Notes under the pieces: generated by a model
Database searches by the model: none
What the model was told of the DNA's origin: nothing
The model's input: only the letters and a program-made list of their open reading frames with translations
Source of the DNA: Gammaproteobacteria bacterium
GTDB taxonomy: Bacteria > Pseudomonadota > Gammaproteobacteria > UBA6429 > Thiohalophilaceae
DNA length: 8,313 nucleotides
Direction: 5' to 3'
NCBI GenBank assembly: GCA_029882235.1
Contig: JAOULB010000067.1
Coordinates: forward strand, 1 to 8,313
Shown: one piece after another, positions 1 through 6,879 of the stretch
Numbering within the stretch: position 1 is the stretch's first letter
How the letters are laid out: each line of letters opens with the position of its first letter
Position numbers and translations under genes: made by a program

Positions 1-1
1 C

Positions 2-2758
2 AATGGCCCTATTAAAAAGACACTACGTGATGTTGATATCACATCTAAAAAACAAACCAATAGTGCTGTTTTCATTAAACCGAAATCTGATGAAGAAATT
101 AGAAAGGCCTATGAGGAATATTTAAAACACGCCACTTCTGATTCCTCTCTACGACTGACCGCCATTAATCGACTTGCGGAACTAGAATTCGAACTTGGCA
201 ACAAACAACAACAGGAAGCAGAAGCGCTCAAGAAAGATAATATCGATGAAGCAACTGAAGACAAACTCTATTTTGATCGCATAGATAAAACCATTGAATT
301 ATTAAATAACTCCTTGCGCGATTACCCTAAGTCAAAAGGTAATGATAAGACGCTCTATCAGCTGGCCAAGGCCTATGACATGAAGGGTGACTCAGGAAGC
401 ACAAAGAAAGCATTGAGTCGCTTAGTTAAAAACTATCCCAAATCGCCTTATTATGTTGAAGCCAAATTTAGACTAGGTGAAATTTATTTTTCGCATCGTG
501 ATTTCCTCTCCGCTGAAGATGCCTATACTGATGTCATTACTGCAAAAAAGAATGGCGTTTTTTATGAAAAAGCCGTTTACAAGCGTGGTTGGGCCCGCTT
601 CAAACAAGATTTTTATGAGGTTGCGCTTGACGATTTTCTTGTGGCAGTGACCTACCATGGGTTTTCTGATTATGAGGAATTGACTCAACACGAGCTCCAG
701 CAGTTTAATGAGTATTTTCGCGCGATTGGTTTAAGTTTTTCCTATCTTGGTGGCGCCGAGCCTATTCATCGTTTTTTCAAGGCAAATAGTGACTTTAAAT
801 ACTTGTATTACACCTATGCCTATTTAAGTGACATCTATAGAAAACAGTCGCGTTTTTCTGATGCTGTCGATACGCTAACTTATTTTGCAAAGACTTATCC
901 AAAGTCAAACAATATTCCTGAATCATATATCAAGATGATCGACATCTGGAAAGAAAGTGGCTTCAGAAACAAATTAATTGCCTCTGTTGATGAGTTTTAC
1001 AATAAATATAACCCACATAGTCAGTATTGGGTAAAAACAAACCCAAATCGTAAAATTTACAAAAATGTCCATGCCTCAATGGAAAAATACCTGTTGTTAA
1101 TGGCAAAACATTTCCATCATGAGTATCAATCAAAACGCAAAAAAGGAAATTTTGAAAAAGCCGATCTATGGTATAAGCGTTATTTAACACATTACAAAGC
1201 TTTTGCAAGGAAGAACAACTTCTTTTACCTCTATGGGGAATTGCTCGCCAGCAACAATAATTACGAACAGGCCTTATTCAATTATGAGAACTCGGCTTAC
1301 GACTCTGACATTATTCTCAACAAAGATGCTGCTTATGAAACGATTGTCTTAACAGACAAAATGATTCAGCAGGAAAAATACAAAGATTTCAAGGATGACC
1401 TGTTAAACAAACACATCAAATATGCCACTTTGTATACTCGACTTTATCCGAATGACAAAAAATCGAATAAAATCATCGCTCACGCTGCAGAGCTCGCCTT
1501 TGCCTCCAAGCAACATAGTAAAGCTATTGAAATTTCTGAATTACTTTCAAATTCTCAAGAATCAAAAGCCTCTATCAACGCGAATATTATCAAGGCTCAC
1601 TCCTATTTCAAAATGGAGCAGTATGCCAGTGCTGAAGCCGCATATCAGAATTTACTGGACTCTGATCGACTTGGACCAGACACAAAATCAAAAATTGAAG
1701 ATAAATTAGCTTTGTCTATATATAAGCAGGCTGAAATCGAAAAGGAAAAGAAAAACTTCAAGCTTGCCACCTGGCACTTTACTCGAATTGCGAGTGTTAC
1801 ACCCGACTCCAGTATCAGTGCAACAGGCATGTATGACGCCATCGCAATGGCCATGACTGCTAAAAAATGGCCAGAAGCTATTTCATTTATGAAGAATTTT
1901 AAATCACTCTATCCTGATCATAAACTTAGTAATGAAGTATCTAAAAAATTATCAGTAGCCTACCTGAATTCAAATCAAAGCATCGAGGCGGCAAAAGAAT
2001 ATGAAAAAATGTCTGGCTTTGAACAAGACAGCAAATTACGCGTCGCAGCACTATGGAAAGCAGCCGAACTGTATGAAGAGAAAGGTGAAACAGAATCAGC
2101 TATCAAGACTTATGTCAATATCACAAAAAAATACAAGCATCCTTATCCTCAATACTTAGAGGCCATGCAGAAATTAACCGACATATATTTGGCACGTAAA
2201 GATGACAAAAATACACTCTTATGGCGAAATAAAATTATCCAGGCAGATAAGCGGGTAGCCAAGAAACAGAAAACCGACCGAACAAAGTTTATTGCATCCA
2301 ATGCATCACTGATGCTGGCGAAAAGCAAACATGACGAATTTATACATCAAGAGCTAACCTTACCTCTTAAGACTAGTCTACGAAAGAAAAAACTTGCGAT
2401 GCAGAAAGCTGTCGAATTTTATGGTCGCGCATCAATTTATGGTATTCCTGAAACAGCAACTGAAGCGACTCACTCTATTGCAGAAATATATAACACGTTC
2501 AGCAAGGACCTGCTTAAATCAGAACGTCCTAAAGGGCTTAAGGCCGACGAGCTTGATCAATATCAAATATTACTTGAAGATAAGGCATTTCCTTTTGAGG
2601 AAAAAGCGATCGAATTTTTTGAAACGAATCTTGCCAGAGTTAACAATGGCGTATACAACGACTGGATCAAGAAAAGTCATGACAGATTGAAAGAATTATT
2701 TCCTGTTAGATACAAGAGAGAGCCAAGAATAGATGACTATATTAGCGTCTTACATTAG
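2..2758 (+). CDS. Large TPR-repeat protein, 5' end outside the window
   Basis: The frame is open from base 2 to the TAA at 2756-2758, giving 918 residues with no start inside the window. The TTG at base 314 is an internal Leu codon in continuous coding sequence, not the true start. The protein is almost wholly helical with many degenerate TPR units. Clear ones lie at about residues 116-216 (with a YPKSPYYVEAKFRLGEIYF segment like BamD/YbgF-type TPRs), 259-339, 400-435, 510-600 and 680-750. No enzyme motif or membrane segment is visible. The C-terminus (about 800-918) is a conserved-looking non-repeat tail with a WIKKSHDRLKELFPVRY segment. It overlaps the next gene by 26 bases, so the two are probably translationally coupled. 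The likely role is a periplasmic scaffold in an envelope complex. By memory it resembles the large TPR proteins encoded after ExbB/ExbD and AgmX/PglI-like genes (AglT-like); the family is fairly sure, the complex is inference. Confidence 0.85.
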   Translation, partial: NGPIKKTLRDVDITSKKQTNSAVFIKPKSDEEIRKAYEEYLKHATSDSSLRLTAINRLAELEFELGNKQQQEAEALKKDNIDEATEDKLYFDRIDKTIELLNNSLRDYPKSKGNDKTLYQLAKAYDMKGDSGSTKKALSRLVKNYPKSPYYVEAKFRLGEIYFSHRDFLSAEDAYTDVITAKKNGVFYEKAVYKRGWARFKQDFYEVALDDFLVAVTYHGFSDYEELTQHELQQFNEYFRAIGLSFSYLGGAEPIHRFFKANSDFKYLYYTYAYLSDIYRKQSRFSDAVDTLTYFAKTYPKSNNIPESYIKMIDIWKESGFRNKLIASVDEFYNKYNPHSQYWVKTNPNRKIYKNVHASMEKYLLLMAKHFHHEYQSKRKKGNFEKADLWYKRYLTHYKAFARKNNFFYLYGELLASNNNYEQALFNYENSAYDSDIILNKDAAYETIVLTDKMIQQEKYKDFKDDLLNKHIKYATLYTRLYPNDKKSNKIIAHAAELAFASKQHSKAIEISELLSNSQESKASINANIIKAHSYFKMEQYASAEAAYQNLLDSDRLGPDTKSKIEDKLALSIYKQAEIEKEKKNFKLATWHFTRIASVTPDSSISATGMYDAIAMAMTAKKWPEAISFMKNFKSLYPDHKLSNEVSKKLSVAYLNSNQSIEAAKEYEKMSGFEQDSKLRVAALWKAAELYEEKGETESAIKTYVNITKKYKHPYPQYLEAMQKLTDIYLARKDDKNTLLWRNKIIQADKRVAKKQKTDRTKFIASNASLMLAKSKHDEFIHQELTLPLKTSLRKKKLAMQKAVEFYGRASIYGIPETATEATHSIAEIYNTFSKDLLKSERPKGLKADELDQYQILLEDKAFPFEEKAIEFFETNLARVNNGVYNDWIKKSHDRLKELFPVRYKREPRIDDYISVLH

Positions 2759-3350
2759 AACACTAATTATTTTGGGTGTTTTGTTTATCGCTGGCTGTGG
2801 CACACAGCAGGTGGTAAATGATACTGCCACCTCAATAACGCCAGCGGATTCAGAAAAGGCTTTAAAAAGCACGACTGAGGGTGATGTGCTTGCCTACAGA
2901 CAGGCGCTCACACATCTGAATAATAATAAGCTAGACGATGCTCGTTCCCTCTTAAAAGATTTTATTGATGATCACCCATCTCTTGCCGGCCCGTGGGCGA
3001 ATATTGGATTAATCTTCATAAAAGAAGGCAAGCTCGATAAAGCAACTGAAGCGCTAGATAAAGCACTAAAGCTAAATCCCAAGCTGGCCCAGGCTCATAA
3101 TCTTCGTGGATATATTGAGAATAAAAAGCGCAACTTTCTACAGGCGGAAAAGTTTTACAAAGCTGCCATTGAAATAAACTCTTCATATTCCATAGCGCAT
3201 TACAATCTTGCGCTGCTGTATGATATATATTTACAGGATATTGCGAAAGCTGTTCAACACTACAAAATATATCTTAAAATTACGGAAAACAAAGACAAGA
3301 AAACAATGGACTGGGTTCAGCAGCTGAGCAGCACACTTAAAAAGAGTTAA
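2733..3350 (+). CDS. TPR-repeat outer-membrane-type lipoprotein
   Basis: This 205-residue protein begins with a hydrophobic signal segment (residues 8-21) ending in the lipobox I-A-G-C. Cys22 would be the lipidated first residue of the mature protein. The residue after it is Gly, with no Asp at +2, which favours outer-membrane sorting. A short polar linker (23-48) leads to about four TPR units at roughly 51-84, 85-118, 119-152 and 153-187, including canonical patterns such as A-x-x-L-x-K-A-L-K-L-N-P. The ATG at 2733 lies inside the end of the preceding TPR gene (26-base overlap). A GAGAG-rich stretch about 11 bases upstream is a weak ribosome site, so coupling is likely. The next gene starts 3 bases after its stop. 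It probably works with the large TPR protein at the outer membrane as a protein-protein scaffold. Its partner proteins cannot be told from the sequence. Confidence 0.85.
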   Translation: MTILASYIRTLIILGVLFIAGCGTQQVVNDTATSITPADSEKALKSTTEGDVLAYRQALTHLNNNKLDDARSLLKDFIDDHPSLAGPWANIGLIFIKEGKLDKATEALDKALKLNPKLAQAHNLRGYIENKKRNFLQAEKFYKAAIEINSSYSIAHYNLALLYDIYLQDIAKAVQHYKIYLKITENKDKKTMDWVQQLSSTLKKS

Positions 3351-3353
3351 GCC

Positions 3354-3626
3354 ATGAGAAAATATTTAACATCATTTTTTATTATGCTAATTTTCTCTGT
3401 AAGCAGCATGTGTATTGCCGAAGACAGATTAGAGCTTGAGACAACTTTTATTAAAGGCAATAAGGATATGCCGCAGATTCTTTATGTCGTACCCTGGCAA
3501 GATATAAAGAAATCGAAAAGTGAAGAACAAAACATTGTTCTTCATAGTCTGTTTGGTGATTTGTTTGACCCAGTAAATCCTTCAATCGAAAACACCTTCA
3601 CAGTGTCGGACTCAAAACCTCGCTGA
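3354..3626 (+). CDS. Small conserved exported protein of unknown function
   Basis: This is a 90-residue protein with a clear type I signal peptide: M-R-K, a hydrophobic core at residues 4-18, and a probable cleavage after C-I-A at residue 22, leaving a mature protein of about 68 residues. Cys20 is not in a proper lipobox. The mature part carries the segments IKGNKDMPQILYVVPWQDI and LHSLFGDLFDPVNP. From memory, an I-x-G-x-x-x-x-P-x-x-L-Y-x-V-P-W pattern recurs in small proteins encoded at the end of gammaproteobacterial AgmX/TPR operons; no function is known to me. The ATG follows the lipoprotein stop by 3 bases with a weak AAGAG upstream, so it should be part of the same transcript. Its last 15 bases overlap the end of the convergent minus-strand gene, and the C-terminal tail (about 80-90) may be lineage-specific. 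Confidence 0.75.
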   Translation: MRKYLTSFFIMLIFSVSSMCIAEDRLELETTFIKGNKDMPQILYVVPWQDIKKSKSEEQNIVLHSLFGDLFDPVNPSIENTFTVSDSKPR

Positions 3627-4886
3627 GGCCTTTCCCTTTGTATTAACCAGAGTATATTCTGGATCAGTTAATGCTAATTCCATTGCAGCCGCATGCCGTT
3701 GACGTTGAAATCCCATTTCCAGTTTGTTTCTAAGTAATTCCGAATTAAGTGGACGACCTAGAAAATAACGCTGGCCAATTATGAAGTTCTGTCCCTGGCG
3801 ACGCCATATGGCGACAACTTTTGAAACATCTGGCCATGGTAGGTTCTCATCTTCATCAAGTGAAACATCATCATCATCAACATTATTATTCGGTATTAAA
3901 GGTGCATTATCTGGAATATCCATTGAAAGCTGATGCTGCTCAAGTTCTATACCCGTAATCATTGAAAATGATTCAGCTGCTAAGCGTGCATATTCAGGTT
4001 TAGCCATTTGGCCAATCAGCCAGTTTACCGCATGCGGATCACCCAAGATCCCCGTTGCTTTTATAACTGCCCGATTTAATCCATCCTTGGTCGCCATTTC
4101 AGATATCCACTTCCGCGCTTCTTCAACAGGTAGTACTCGAAATGCAATATTAATTGCACGAGATGAAAATGGCCCGGATGTTAATACAAATGGTTTCAGG
4201 TGTTTTACTAATGATTTATTGCCGAGAAGAATCGATGACCACAATGCCCAGAACTTTATCTCAGGATCATCATGATTCATCGCCACATTTAAGGCTGGAA
4301 GCAAGTCCTGACGCCTTAATTCACCAATTAGTCTAAGCGACCGCGCATACAATTTATGGTGTTCCTGGCAATCAGGGCGATTCAGTATTTTTAATAATTG
4401 CTCGCCGGGATCCTGGCGTTTGAGACTACATGCCGCAACACCAAGATATTTATGATTCATATCTTTACCGGATAAGAATCGTTCAATCCAGGCACCTACA
4501 AGCTTATCAGGCAACCAACCTAAAGCCGATATTAATCCTTTGTAAGTGCTGTCATTTGTTAGGCCAACCTCAACAGCCTTTTTGATATTTTCCATATCGT
4601 GACTGCGAAAGGCAACGATTGTTGCAGTAAACACCTCACCGGCCTCTTCTAACTTAAGTGCAGCCTCACAGGCTTCCCACCCCTCTGACATTGATGTCAT
4701 CAAGCCTTCAATTTGAGCCTCAATTCGATTTTCTAATTCCAGCAAATCCTGCTTTGTATAATGAGGTTGATTGACCACAATTGAACGCAGCATCCATAAA
4801 AACGAGGCCTCATCAACATATTGCTCATAGATATCCCTATAAGCTTTTGATGCTCCTGCCATATAATCAGGAATAGTTTGATCCAT
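3612..4886 (-). CDS. TIGR02270 family HEAT-like protein, T6SS-associated
   Basis: From the ATG at 4886 this is 424 residues. The family is recognised from the N-terminal (D)EASFLWMLRS segment, the EGWEACEAAL and GLISALGW segments, a C-terminal G-Q-R-Y-F-L-G-R-P motif, and the ending G-F-Q-R-Q-R-H-A-A-A-M-E-L-A-L. Residues about 90-310 are short paired helices of HEAT-repeat type. A very acidic stretch (about 336-348) and PWPD (350-353) precede the C-terminal domain. No signal peptide or membrane segment is seen, so it is probably cytoplasmic, or cargo. It is the last gene of the VgrG cluster. Its function is unestablished; it could be an adaptor, chaperone or cargo in T6SS loading. I chose the ATG because GAGAG lies 5 bases upstream. 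A GTG at 4901, directly after the PAAR-like stop, would add 5 residues but has no good ribosome site. Confidence 0.85.
   Translation of the reverse strand: MDQTIPDYMAGASKAYRDIYEQYVDEASFLWMLRSIVVNQPHYTKQDLLELENRIEAQIEGLMTSMSEGWEACEAALKLEEAGEVFTATIVAFRSHDMENIKKAVEVGLTNDSTYKGLISALGWLPDKLVGAWIERFLSGKDMNHKYLGVAACSLKRQDPGEQLLKILNRPDCQEHHKLYARSLRLIGELRRQDLLPALNVAMNHDDPEIKFWALWSSILLGNKSLVKHLKPFVLTSGPFSSRAINIAFRVLPVEEARKWISEMATKDGLNRAVIKATGILGDPHAVNWLIGQMAKPEYARLAAESFSMITGIELEQHQLSMDIPDNAPLIPNNNVDDDDVSLDEDENLPWPDVSKVVAIWRRQGQNFIIGQRYFLGRPLNSELLRNKLEMGFQRQRHAAAMELALTDPEYTLVNTKGKASARF
3614..3632 (-). terminator. Weak hairpin at the convergent gene ends
   Basis: On the minus strand CCTC-AGC-GAGG forms a 4-base-pair stem with a 3-base loop. 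It is flanked by AAGG and TTTT, which could add two G-T and two A-T pairs or serve as a short T tract. It sits inside the last codons of the TIGR02270 gene and across the stop of the plus-strand gene. It is the only terminator-like structure I see between the two blocks, and it is too short to be convincing. Confidence 0.2.
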
Positions 4887-4891
4887 TGCTA

Positions 4892-4896
4892 CTCTC
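4892..4896 (-). promoter_or_regulatory. Ribosome binding site deciding the TIGR02270 start
   Basis: GAGAG on the minus strand lies 5 bases upstream of the ATG at 4886. It overlaps the codons that would be translated from the alternative GTG at 4901, so it supports the ATG start. It lies 5 bases past the TAA of the PAAR-like gene, so a ribosome ending there could restart directly. Confidence 0.5.
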
Positions 4897-4901
4897 AACA
4901 C

Positions 4902-5282
4902 TTAACCCATAATATTCTTTTTATTATGAAAAAGAGGATCACCCATTCGACAGACATTCTTATTTTCGAACTTCACATCAAATGAGTACAACATGTATTC
5001 ACAAACTCCTTTTGTCGTGCTGCTAATAATTCCTTTTAATGTCCCAGGCTCATCTCCAGTGCTCGTGCTATATTGAGCTCCTTTGACCATAGGCATTTTT
5101 TTGTCTGTTTTAACTGATTTAGGCCCCTTAGATGTATCAGAAGATTTACCTATATTTACATAAGGAATAGGGATTACGGGAGGTCCGCACTGTGTTTTAC
5201 ACACATCAGGGAATACAATACTTAGTCCACCGCTGCCTTTATGAGCTATTCCACGTGAATTTGCGAATGTCGTCTGTCCCAT
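4902..5282 (-). CDS. DUF4150 PAAR-like spike-tip protein
   Basis: This 126-residue protein matches the DUF4150 (PAAR-like) family: N-terminal segment with G-x-S-I-V-F-P-D-V-C-K-T (residues 19-30), a P-x-I-P-I-P-Y-x-N-I motif (36-44), and the C-terminal N-V-C-R-x-G-D-P-L-F-H-N-x-K-N sequence (109-123). It is close to the minimal family length, so no toxin domain is fused to it. Family members are thought to cap the VgrG trimer in T6SS and sharpen it or hold effectors. Cys28, Cys32, Cys94, Cys111 and His118 are candidate metal ligands, which is inference from PAAR zinc sites. AGGAT lies 6 bases before the ATG. The gene follows DUF2169 by 23 bases, the usual partner order. Its TAA stop directly abuts the frame of the TIGR02270 gene. 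Confidence 0.9.
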   Translation of the reverse strand: MGQTTFANSRGIAHKGSGGLSIVFPDVCKTQCGPPVIPIPYVNIGKSSDTSKGPKSVKTDKKMPMVKGAQYSTSTGDEPGTLKGIISSTTKGVCEYMLYSFDVKFENKNVCRMGDPLFHNKKNIMG

Positions 5283-5305
5283 ATATTAATCCTAAATAAT
5301 TTAAG

Positions 5306-6298
5306 TTATCTTGTTAGTGAAATGTTTACTTCTTCAATTTTCAATGCCTTTTTGTCGCAAGGCATACTTGCTTTCCAAATCATACTTAACGTTGATTGAT
5401 TTGGCTCTAATAGTAATGTCTCATTTCTAAATACTGGTCTCTCAATTGCACCAGATACCTTAACACTGGCTGCCAAACTCACCTGTGGCAAATTAAATTG
5501 CATTGGACCAGATGGGTGCATTCCTTCTATTATGACTGACTCTCCTCCTGTCAAATAACCTGGATAGACTAGTTCAGGGTGAGCCATGGTAAAAAATCGT
5601 TTATCAAAATCTTTAGGTAAATAAGGGGCGCGATGTTCCTGCCATTGTTCGTCATAAGTTCCTGCATAAGATAGACGTGGTTGCCAATTCGGTGCGGAAA
5701 AACCATAGCAGGCTGGATTTGGTTGATCTTCAATTTTAGTAATTAAATGATTAGGATCTTCTAAATTTGGTAAAGGAACACCATTCATTTCTTTTTCTTT
5801 TCGCTGGCCTGCGTACCCTCTACCTACTAGATTGCGTATTTCTGCCGACTGAATTTGTCCTTCAGCAACGTGCATGCCGCCATAAGCTTTTTCATAAACC
5901 ATTGCCATCGACTTGAATGGCTTTGCCGGTGTCGGATGACCATTTTTCCACTCGCGATCGCCAAATACTCGAACAGTTTTTGCAACTGGACCAACTGATA
6001 GCTGCACATCCATTTGCGTCACTTCTTTTGCATTCGGAGAATATGCATGGCCTAGCATCACTATATCAGTAGCAAGCTTGCCCGTATGAAAATCTGAAGC
6101 ATATTTAATACTGGATTTTCCAGGTTCGCTCCAATACTCATCGGCTTCAACTGGTGAAGATTGTTCCTCAGTCAACGTCCATTTTGGACCAATATTAAAA
6201 CTGGCTTTTGTTATTATATAAAGAGTATCGATTGCTGATTCATTGGGGAATAGAGCAAGGCTAGCCGAAAATGGGGTGTTGTTTTTAAGTTGCAACAT
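5306..6298 (-). CDS. DUF2169 protein, probable PAAR/effector loading adaptor
   Basis: This is a full-length 330-residue DUF2169 protein with no signal peptide, so it should be cytoplasmic. It shows family hallmarks: the N-terminal N-x-T-P-F-x-A-x-L-A-L-F-P segment, V-F-G-D-R-E-W at about 111-117, F-K-S-M-A-M-V-Y-E-K-A-Y-G-G at 128-141, N-P-x-C-Y-G-F at 194-200, W-Q-P-R-L-S-Y-A-G-T-Y-D at 205-216 followed by W219 and the A-P-Y-L-P-K-D-F-D segment at 224-232, and a beta-rich C-terminus. Such proteins are repeatedly encoded beside DUF4150/PAAR genes and are regarded as chaperones or adaptors that load the tip or its effector. Its position between DUF6484 and DUF4150 fits this. AGGAG lies 9 bases before the ATG, a strong ribosome site. 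What it binds here cannot be read from the sequence; the DUF4150 protein is the first candidate. Confidence 0.9.
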   Translation of the reverse strand: MLQLKNNTPFSASLALFPNESAIDTLYIITKASFNIGPKWTLTEEQSSPVEADEYWSEPGKSSIKYASDFHTGKLATDIVMLGHAYSPNAKEVTQMDVQLSVGPVAKTVRVFGDREWKNGHPTPAKPFKSMAMVYEKAYGGMHVAEGQIQSAEIRNLVGRGYAGQRKEKEMNGVPLPNLEDPNHLITKIEDQPNPACYGFSAPNWQPRLSYAGTYDEQWQEHRAPYLPKDFDKRFFTMAHPELVYPGYLTGGESVIIEGMHPSGPMQFNLPQVSLAASVKVSGAIERPVFRNETLLLEPNQSTLSMIWKASMPCDKKALKIEEVNISLTR

Positions 6299-6332
6299 CT
6301 AATCTTGCTCCTGGTGCAAACAATACAGTTTC

Positions 6333-6866
6333 TCAGTTAACCTGAACAGAACCACCCATAATGCGATTAACACCAGATGAGCGATTTAACAAATATTTAC
6401 CTCGAATGAGAATTTTTCCAGCTTTTGTGAGAGTTATGCTGGATTCACCGCACTTGAGAACAATCTCTTCCTTACCTTCTAAGACGACTCGTTTGCCATC
6501 AATTAAGATTTCATCCTGTTTTGTGTCTGCATTATCTTGTATATCTGTATCTACATCATTCTCTATTTTGCCAGACACATCATAATTATTAATTATTGAA
6601 TTAAGAGGACTGTGAATAAGTCCCATGATTACAGGCGTGTCTAATTTTCCATTAGCAAATAGAAGTGCCACCTGACGACCAATCATATCTGGTGTTATTT
6701 CAAGCGTACTAACTGCTACTAATGCCTCCTCTTGACCCGGAAAAATAACTAATGGTCTGCCTGCTTCATCAATATTGACAAAATCACCCAGTACTATTTC
6801 TCCAGGTGAAATTTTTTCAACTGACAATGAGTCTATTTCAAGATATTCTGATTCGACTTCTTTCAC
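6333..6866 (-). CDS. DUF6484 protein with a VgrG-like OB segment and spike-tip module
   Basis: This is a 177-residue protein starting at GTG; the overlapping ATG one base pair register away runs into TGA at once. Residues about 20-88 look like the DUF6484 domain: a short beta barrel with D-E-A-G-R-P-L-V and V-A-L-L-F-A-N-G-K-L-D-T-P-V-I-M-G-L. An acidic linker (about 97-118) follows. The C-terminal 134-177 aligns without gaps to the last 44 residues of the neighbouring VgrG (15 identities). It has no signal peptide. It begins 13 bases after the vgrG stop with only a weak GCGG-type site, so expression probably depends on translation from vgrG. The OB-plus-tip build suggests a spike component or extension; the family's role is not established. 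The exact start is less sure than the rest: no better ATG exists upstream in frame before the vgrG coding region. Confidence 0.8.
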   Translation of the reverse strand: MKEVESEYLEIDSLSVEKISPGEIVLGDFVNIDEAGRPLVIFPGQEEALVAVSTLEITPDMIGRQVALLFANGKLDTPVIMGLIHSPLNSIINNYDVSGKIENDVDTDIQDNADTKQDEILIDGKRVVLEGKEEIVLKCGESSITLTKAGKILIRGKYLLNRSSGVNRIMGGSVQVN

Positions 6867-6879
6867 ATTAACCGCTATT

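Noticed and set aside
314..316. TTG as the start of the large TPR protein.
   Set aside because: The frame continues upstream without a stop to base 2, and the upstream residues (R-L-A-E-L-E-F-E-L and similar helices) look like normal coding sequence of the same protein.
1422..1709. A 95-residue plus-strand frame inside the large TPR gene.
   Set aside because: It overlaps a real gene in another frame, and its composition (Leu, Ser and Pro rich) is that of an out-of-frame reading.
4087..4336. Short plus-strand open frames inside the TIGR02270 gene.
   Set aside because: They are antisense to a well-supported gene, have no ribosome site or family resemblance, and read like low-quality shadows.
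4899..4901. GTG start for the TIGR02270 protein.
   Set aside because: It directly abuts the upstream stop with no ribosome site, whereas the ATG at 4886 has GAGAG at 5 bases. It is kept as an alternative only.
5283..5305. Possible promoter between the DUF2169 and DUF4150 genes.
   Set aside because: The 23-base gap is AT-rich but too short for a promoter, and its content is explained by the AGGAT ribosome site.
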